Below, one piece after another: positions 59,035 to 64,000 of a stretch of DNA of 64,000 nt. The DNA comes from JABDQA01 sp963824415 (GTDB lineage: Bacteria > Desulfobacterota > Desulfobulbia > Desulfobulbales > Desulfocapsaceae). The stretch covers positions 372,001 through 436,000 of the forward strand of contig CAWGPM010000002.1 in assembly GCA_963824415.1 (NCBI GenBank). Direction: 5' to 3'. Each line of letters opens with the position of its first letter. Position 1 is the stretch's first letter. The notes beneath the pieces were generated by a model. That model ran no database searches. It was not told the DNA's origin and saw only the letters and a list, made by a program, of their open reading frames with translations. A program made the position numbers and the translations under genes.

Positions 59035-60311
59035 TATTCAACTCCTCCTGCACGTTCTTTATTCCTGGGGCGCATCACTTCCTTGACATTGAGTTCGGTG
59101 AACGAGATCAGCCCGTGGGGCCGGTAGATCATGACCAGGATCAGGATAAGCGGGATAATGATCCATTTGAACAGCTCCAGAGGTCTGAGCGCTTCGCTGA
59201 GTACGCTGATGCTGACTGCCCCGACGATCGAGCCGTAGATCGAATTGAGCCCGCCGAAATAGACCATAGCCAGAATCTCGGCCAGCTTCTGCAGGCCAAA
59301 GGTCCCCGGATTGACATAGCGCAGTACGTGGGCGAACAGGCCGCCGGCCACCCCTGCCCAGAAGGCGCCGAACATGAAGGCGGTCATTTTCGTCTTTCTG
59401 GTGTTGACCGTCATTGAGTTGGCCGCGGGTTCGTTGTCGCGCACTGCGTTGAGCGCCTTGCCCATCACCGAGGTGGTGAAGTTGTGGATGGTCCAGATAC
59501 ACAGCGACATCCAGACAAAGACCACTGCAAGCGTCGCATAGTTGGGCTGACTGCTCATGCCTCGGGGTCCGCCGATAATCTCGAGATTCTCGATGGCGCT
59601 TTTAACGATGAACAAAAAGGCCAGGGAAATGATGGCCAGGTAGTCGCCCCGGGTCCGAAAAGAGGGTATGGCCACGATCAGCGAGCCGAGTGCCGCAACC
59701 CCGCCGCCGATGATCAGAATCAGCGGGAACAGCCAGGGCCCGAGGGCCGGATCCAACAGCGGTTCGCCGAACATCTTGTCGTTGGCGAAAAGCAGCAGGG
59801 TCAGGGTCGACGAGGCGTAGGCCCCCAGTGCCATGAAGCCGGGATGGGAGCAGGAAAACTCGCCCTGGTAGCCGTTGATCACATTGAGGCTGATGGTCAG
59901 GATGATGGCGATCATGGTCAGCTTGACCACCAGCACCCGGTAGTCGTTGATGCCGGCCCACATATGCAGGATCCCATAGAAGGCTGCCAGATGGATCAGG
60001 GTCGCCAGCCAGAGCGGCATTTTCTCGAGCATGGCCGCCAGCGCATTGGTTGCCGGGGCCAGCAGACGGCCGACCAGCAGCACCGGCAGGACATAGACGA
60101 TCAGGTCGTAGGCCAGGGCGCTGGGGATCAGGGCCGGTTTCTTGAGCATGATCAGCGTGCCGAACAGGACCGGGATCTTGGGCAGATACAGATAATACGA
60201 GATCAGATCACCCAGGTAGTATTCGATCAGGACCGCGCTGAATACACCAAGCAGCCAGCCCGCCAGCGGGACGACGGAGAAGATTTGGAGAAATTTCTTT
60301 ACTGTTTCCAT
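59034..60311 (-). CDS. livM: Branched-chain amino-acid ABC transporter permease
   Basis: 425 residues, about 10-11 helices, longer than a typical LivM (about 330-350). Residues 1-110 add extra helices of the kind seen in E. coli LivM. The core shows the LivM signature NGYQGEFSCSHPGFMALGAY and RTRGDYLAIISLAF. The coupling region MGKALNAVRDNEPAANSMTV links to LivG. ATG 60311 is 43 bases past livH. Confidence 0.93.
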   Translation of the reverse strand: METVKKFLQIFSVVPLAGWLLGVFSAVLIEYYLGDLISYYLYLPKIPVLFGTLIMLKKPALIPSALAYDLIVYVLPVLLVGRLLAPATNALAAMLEKMPLWLATLIHLAAFYGILHMWAGINDYRVLVVKLTMIAIILTISLNVINGYQGEFSCSHPGFMALGAYASSTLTLLLFANDKMFGEPLLDPALGPWLFPLILIIGGGVAALGSLIVAIPSFRTRGDYLAIISLAFLFIVKSAIENLEIIGGPRGMSSQPNYATLAVVFVWMSLCIWTIHNFTTSVMGKALNAVRDNEPAANSMTVNTRKTKMTAFMFGAFWAGVAGGLFAHVLRYVNPGTFGLQKLAEILAMVYFGGLNSIYGSIVGAVSISVLSEALRPLELFKWIIIPLILILVMIYRPHGLISFTELNVKEVMRPRNKERAGGVE

Positions 60312-60354
60312 ACGATATCGGGGTATGCGTTAAAGGTAGCTGAACCGGTTTGCA

Positions 60355-61272
60355 TTACAGCCTGAGCTGGGTGGAGTGAGCCATACCGAAGAAGCCCCGC
60401 GGCCGAAACGTCAGAATGACCAGAATGATCGAGTAGGCGATCAGGTCCCTGAAAGTCGACGGAAATACCATCGGCACGAACATCTCGATGAAACCGAGCA
60501 GGTAGCCGGCCAGAGCCGCTCCCATGATCGAGCCGCGGCCGCCCAGAATCGCCGCCACAAAGGCTTTCCAACCAAGCGCAATGCCCATGTAGGGATCCAG
60601 CACCGGGTAGGCCTGGCCATAGAGGATACCGGCTACAGAGGCAAGCCCGGCCCCGATGGCAAAGGTCAGTGGGGCAATGACATTGATCGATACCCCCATC
60701 AACGGAACCGCGGTAAAATCATAGGACATGGCCCGCATGGCCATACCCCATTTGGTCTTCTGAATGAAGGTGTGCAGGGCCAGCATCAGGATCAGGGAGA
60801 CCACGATGATCAGGACCTTGACGTTGGTCACATACACACCGCCGATATTGTAGGAAACCGATTTGATCAGCGGAGGAAAGCTGAAGCGCTGGGCTCCGAG
60901 GATGATCAGGTTGCCGGTCTCGAAGATAATACCGATCATCAGGCCGGTGATCGCGGCCGAAGCCCGGGGAGCGCCGCGCAGCGGGCGGTAGCCGACCACT
61001 TCGACGAACACCCCTACAAAAGAGGCCAGAAACATGGTGATGATGACAACCAGAATGAAGATCATCCAGCCCGGCATGAAGGCCGAGAACAGGGCCAGCA
61101 GCAGGGTGGCAATACCAAAGCCGATATAGGTCCCCACCATGAAGATATCGCCGTGGGCGAAGTTGAACAGCATCAAAACCCCGTATACCATCGAGTAACC
61201 GATGGAGATAACGGCGTAAAAACTGCCCCACTGCAGGGCGTTTATCACGTTCTGAAGAAAATATTCCATCAC
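60355..61272 (-). CDS. livH: Branched-chain amino-acid ABC transporter permease
   Basis: 305 residues, about eight to nine helices. It begins LQNVINALQWGSFYAVISIG, shows YGVLMLFNFAHGDIFMVG, the LivH family signature, and ILGGRGSIMGAALAGYLLG. Starts GTG 61272 and ATG 61269 are adjacent; AGGAG lies eight bases before the ATG, which is favoured. A gap of 286 bases holding a terminator-like hairpin separates it from the binding-protein gene upstream. Confidence 0.95.
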   Translation of the reverse strand: MMEYFLQNVINALQWGSFYAVISIGYSMVYGVLMLFNFAHGDIFMVGTYIGFGIATLLLALFSAFMPGWMIFILVVIITMFLASFVGVFVEVVGYRPLRGAPRASAAITGLMIGIIFETGNLIILGAQRFSFPPLIKSVSYNIGGVYVTNVKVLIIVVSLILMLALHTFIQKTKWGMAMRAMSYDFTAVPLMGVSINVIAPLTFAIGAGLASVAGILYGQAYPVLDPYMGIALGWKAFVAAILGGRGSIMGAALAGYLLGFIEMFVPMVFPSTFRDLIAYSIILVILTFRPRGFFGMAHSTQLRL

Positions 61273-61474
61273 AGAACTCCTGCTCGATCACAGCCGGTGA
61301 GCATGAAATCTTTTGTTGACATGAGGCTACCTGGTAAAGTCGGGATTGTCGCTCAGAATCAAAGCGCGGCTGAATATCTCACCACTAAAATATGATAAAC
61401 ATTGCAACGGTGACATCTTAGCTCACGCGCCACAGAGAAATCGGGCGAACAGACAATTTTTCAAGGCGGCCAAT

Positions 61475-61515
61475 AAAAAGTCCGGTGAACAACCCAAAAG
61501 GGCTGCTCACCAGAC
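61475..61515 (-). terminator. Terminator-like hairpin after the binding-protein gene
   Basis: On the minus strand a 16-base stem with some G-U pairs (61480-61495 with 61500-61515), loop TTTT, is followed by TTTTTATT. It is 44 bases past the stop at 61559. It would partly end transcription so that the binding protein exceeds the membrane parts. Confidence 0.7.
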
Positions 61516-61558
61516 ATTAGGTGCTGCTCTCGGACTACGCCCTGGGGCGCCGGCCGGA

Positions 61559-62737
61559 TTACGGACAGATGGACTTGTAGAACTCGTATTCGCCCTTGTC
61601 GCTGATTTTGACGATGACTGCACACTTGATCGGGTCGCCTTCCTCGGTAAAGGTCATCTTACCGGTGATACCCTCGAAGTTTTGGATCTTGGCCAGCGCA
61701 TCGCGCACTGCCTGACGGTCATCTTTGATCTTGCCGGTCAGTTCGCCGGCACCTTCGATTGCAGCCTGGGCCAGGCGCAGGGAATCCCAGGTCAGCGCGG
61801 CGACGTCATCGGGCACATAACCATGCTTGGCCTGGTAGCGGTCGATGAATTCCTTGGTGGCACCTTGAGCGCCGGCTGCCGCGTAGTGGGTCGAGAAGAA
61901 CTGGCCGAAACAGGCTTCGCCGCAAAGCTCGACAGTCTCGGCAGAACCCCAGCTGTCGCTGCCGACGATCGGTCCTTTCCAGCCAAGATCCTTGGCCTGG
62001 TTGACGATCAGCGCAACTTCGTTGTAATACTGCGGGGTGAAGAGTACTTCAGCGCCGGAGCGGATGATTTTGGTGAGCTGGGAGCTGAAATCGGTGTCTT
62101 TGGTGGTGAAGCTCTCATAGGCCACAACGGAGCCGGCGCCGTGTTTCTCTTCCCAGGCAGCCTTGAAGAACTCAGCCAGCCCTTTAGGGTAGTCACTTGC
62201 TACGTCATAGAGAACGGCTGCTTTGGTAAAGCCGAATTCCTCGGTGATGAAATTGGCCAGAACCGGTCCCTGGAACGGGTCGAGAAAACAACCGCGGAAC
62301 ACGTAGGGACGGTTTGCGGTGGTGTCCGGGTTGGTGGACCACGGGCTGATCATCGGGGTCATGTAGTTATTGGCCACGTCGCCGGCCGGAATGGCCTGCT
62401 TGGAGGACTGCGGTCCAATGATGACGAGGACGTCATCCTGGGTGATCATCTTGGTATTGGCTTTTACTGCCGATTCGGCTTTTGCTTCGTTATCCTCGAC
62501 GATGAGCTCGACCGGATACTTGGTACCGCCGACTTCTATGCCGCCGGCTTTCATAACATCCTCGAGCCACATTTCAGCGGCAAATTTGCTGCCTTCGCCA
62601 ACTTTGGGAATGTCACCGGTCATCGGTGCGTTGATACCGACCTTAATGGTCGTTTTCCTGCCCTGACTCCACGCGCTGGTAGAAAAACAGAGCGCCACTG
62701 CGCTGGCTACCATCACCAGATAGACTAACTTCCTCAT
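61559..62737 (-). CDS. livJ: Branched-chain amino-acid ABC transporter binding protein
   Basis: 392 residues with a signal peptide (1-25, ending SAWSQG). This is a type I periplasmic-binding fold of the Leu/Ile/Val-binding family: KVGINAPMTGDIPKVGEGS at the start and VLVIIGPQSSKQAIPAGDVA for ligand contacts. The C-terminal half has FEGITGKMTFTEEGDP, the typical hydrophobic-amino-acid-binding signature. AAGGAGG lies before ATG 62737. It is the first gene of the liv operon. Family members also bind amides, short-chain acids or other ligands. Confidence 0.93.
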   Translation of the reverse strand: MRKLVYLVMVASAVALCFSTSAWSQGRKTTIKVGINAPMTGDIPKVGEGSKFAAEMWLEDVMKAGGIEVGGTKYPVELIVEDNEAKAESAVKANTKMITQDDVLVIIGPQSSKQAIPAGDVANNYMTPMISPWSTNPDTTANRPYVFRGCFLDPFQGPVLANFITEEFGFTKAAVLYDVASDYPKGLAEFFKAAWEEKHGAGSVVAYESFTTKDTDFSSQLTKIIRSGAEVLFTPQYYNEVALIVNQAKDLGWKGPIVGSDSWGSAETVELCGEACFGQFFSTHYAAAGAQGATKEFIDRYQAKHGYVPDDVAALTWDSLRLAQAAIEGAGELTGKIKDDRQAVRDALAKIQNFEGITGKMTFTEEGDPIKCAVIVKISDKGEYEFYKSICP

Positions 62738-63225
62738 ATTACGCCTCCTTGTTGATGCTGCGGTTGCTGCAGTTCTGTATGGAGTCCTGGAAAACCGGAG
62801 AGGCGCTCCTCATTGTCAAGCTTAACCGCCGCCGAACCCTGCGAACGGTGGAAACAGAAGCACCAGTCCCGGACATCAGACCGGCCGATGTTCAGCCCCT
62901 CACATAACTGCAAAACGTGTGTAATTAACTCCTGGGATGGGAGTTTCTGATGAATCGAATCGGTACCACACCAGCGCGTCGATGACAACGAAAAAGAAGC
63001 CGCCTCTGCCAAACTGCGCCGCGCTGCTGCCCGGGCAGTGCACTAACCCTTTGAAATTGAACCATTAGCCAGGCACATCCCCAACAAAAATTTTTCACGT
63101 CGGCAGCGGCCCAATCGGCTGATTGTCAATCGTTTCAACTATCTGAGGAGTACCAATTTTACATTATTGTTTCAAATAGTTGCAATATTGTCGGTGAGCT
63201 GCGATAGTGCATTGCGCGCCAAACT
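62738..63225. other. 488-base region upstream of livJ without a convincing gene
   Basis: The livJ ribosome site (AGGAGG) is at its left end, and a TTGACA on the minus strand near 62813 has no good -10. A possible minus-strand ORF of 92 codons (62734-63012) has no ribosome site and no family, and was not accepted. The right half is AT-rich with short repeats of TTTCAA. Confidence 0.4.
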
Positions 63226-63376
63226 TTAAGGCTACCTTGAAAAATTGTCTTTTCGTCCTAACTCTGCGTTGCGCGTAAAAATTTTATCCTCGGAATATTA
63301 CTTATATGCCTGCGGTAAAATTTTCACTCGCGCCTTGATTTTGAAAGAAAATCCTAATTTTGCAAGGTACCCTTAA
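63226..63376. repeat. 151-base imperfect palindrome, MITE-like repeat
   Basis: The ends TTAAGGCTACCTTG (63226-63239) and CAAGGTACCCTTAA (63363-63376) are inverted repeats, and match extends to 18 of 20 bases with the next six. The inner parts AAAATTTTATCC and GGTAAAATTTT are again inverted, around a centre near 63301. There is no ORF. It resembles mobile palindromic elements common in intergenic DNA of Desulfobacterota; copy number cannot be seen here. Confidence 0.75.
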
Positions 63377-63407
63377 TCATTCACCATCAGGAACACGGAA
63401 TTTTAAA

Positions 63408-64000
63408 ATGCAAAAGCCTCAGACGTACCCCCTTGAACATGTCGGTCTGCTGATCATCGGCGATGAAATTCTGCTCGGCCGGCGGCAGGACAAGCATATA
63501 CCAAGGGCCGTGGAATATTTCGCCGGGATCGATGTGGATATTAGCTGGATATATATTCTCGGAGATGATTTCGATCTGCTCGTCGAGCATTTCACCGCGC
63601 TCCGGCAGCGGGGCGACGACTGTTTCTGCTTTGGCGGCATCGGTGCCACCCCGGATGATCTTACCCGGCAGGCGGTGGCCCGTGCCTGCGGGGTCGAGGT
63701 GGTTCGTCACCCGGAAGCGGTGCGCCTGATCGAGCACCAGTTCGGTGAGGAGGCCTACCCGAATCGGATTCTGATGGCCGAACTGCCGCAAGGGGCCGAG
63801 CTGATCCCCAACGCCTATAACAATATTCCGGGCTTTTCCTGCGGCTCGATCCACTGTCTGCCCGGGTTTCCGGAAATGGCCTGGCCGATGCTCGAATGGG
63901 TGGTCAAGCACCGCTATGAAACTGCTGAAAACCCCCACAACGTTATTGTTTCGCTCACCGTGGTCGGGGCCCGCGAAAGTGAATTGATCGGTTTGTTGAG
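63408..64000 (+). CDS. Molybdopterin-binding CinA/MoaB-like protein, 3' end outside window
   Basis: 197 codons visible, open at the window end. HVGLLIIGDEILLGRRQDKH (11-30), then GGIGATPDDLTRQAV and CLPGFPEM, form the MoCF_biosynth domain found in CinA N-termini and in stand-alone molybdopterin-binding proteins. In full CinA a nicotinamide-nucleotide amidase domain follows; whether it does here lies beyond the window. The glycine-rich site reads GGIGATPDD against the usual GGLGPTxDD. ATG 63408 starts just after the palindromic repeat, with a weak AGGAA site. Confidence 0.85.
   Translation, partial: MQKPQTYPLEHVGLLIIGDEILLGRRQDKHIPRAVEYFAGIDVDISWIYILGDDFDLLVEHFTALRQRGDDCFCFGGIGATPDDLTRQAVARACGVEVVRHPEAVRLIEHQFGEEAYPNRILMAELPQGAELIPNAYNNIPGFSCGSIHCLPGFPEMAWPMLEWVVKHRYETAENPHNVIVSLTVVGARESELIGLL

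Noticed and set aside
61346..62728. Open frame of 460 codons on the plus strand
   Set aside because: Antisense to the livJ-type binding protein, no ribosome site, no family.
62734..63012. Minus-strand ORF of 92 codons ahead of livJ
   Set aside because: No ribosome site, no family, Gln/His-rich end that covers the livJ ribosome site; more likely leader or promoter DNA.
1..64000. CRISPR array, prophage, transposase or rRNA
   Set aside because: No regularly spaced repeats, phage-type genes, transposase motifs or rRNA sequence were seen on reading the whole window.

Overview
The window looks like a chromosomal segment of a Gram-negative, probably anaerobic bacterium. Outer-membrane barrels ending in Phe, a lipoprotein, LolCDE/MacB-like ABC parts and GlmU show the diderm envelope. 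A stand-alone AICAR transformylase, a Liv amino-acid transporter, a Mo-bisPGD oxidoreductase beside a GlcD-type flavoprotein, and a long palindromic intergenic repeat all fit Desulfobacterota (Desulfobulbales-like). That placement is inference, not proof. Most genes are GC-rich with strong antisense shadow frames. A block at 31.2-34.7 kb looks AT-richer and holds mostly orphan genes.

Layout. 0-12.7 kb (minus strand): one tight operon with a candidate sigma70 promoter at 12735-12764. It encodes a miniature FtsX permease, a LolD/MacB-type ATPase, a 1637-residue pseudo-M28-peptidase/FtsX fusion, two tandem OPT-like membrane proteins, and an ABC exporter whose nucleotide-binding domain carries an insert of about 270 residues. 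This is the best candidate for an undescribed envelope export/remodelling system. 12.8-18 kb (minus): five overlapping genes for a surface glycan or glycolipid (two GT-B enzymes with GLGH/GIGH starts, a GT4 enzyme, a histidine phosphatase and a NodB-type deacetylase). 18-23 kb: envelope proteins, including an FG-GAP/TolB-like protein and a porin-like gene broken by two frameshifts.

23-31 kb: an MFS exporter, a REC-GAF-histidine kinase, a DinG-like helicase followed by polyprenyl diphosphate synthase, and a Gfo/Idh oxidoreductase. 31-36 kb: a barrel-DUF4329 fusion, a YkgJ-like Cys protein, an orphan with faint diadenylate-cyclase-like motifs, a small membrane protein and a YbdK-type ligase. 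36-41 kb: an MFS carrier, a tiny secreted peptide with its own promoter and terminator, and a dgkA-purH-glmU operon with shortened PurH and GlmU. 41-49 kb (minus): a galactose catabolic and uptake operon, galT-galK-lacI-ATPase-binding protein-two permeases, behind a strong promoter and a nested LacI-family operator. 49-53 kb (plus): a divergent D-lyxose-isomerase-like gene, the molybdoenzyme and the FAD oxidase, plausibly one oxidative sugar or hydroxy-acid unit.

53.5-57.4 kb: a zinc-ribbon protein, a GtrA-GT39 fusion, a secreted HEXXH protein and a nitroreductase. 57.5-62.7 kb (minus): a complete branched-chain amino-acid ABC transporter (livF, livG, livM, livH and the binding protein). 63.2-63.4 kb: a palindromic MITE-like repeat. 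63.4 kb to the end: the start of a CinA/MoaB-like gene. No rRNA, recognisable tRNA, CRISPR array, prophage or transposase gene was seen.
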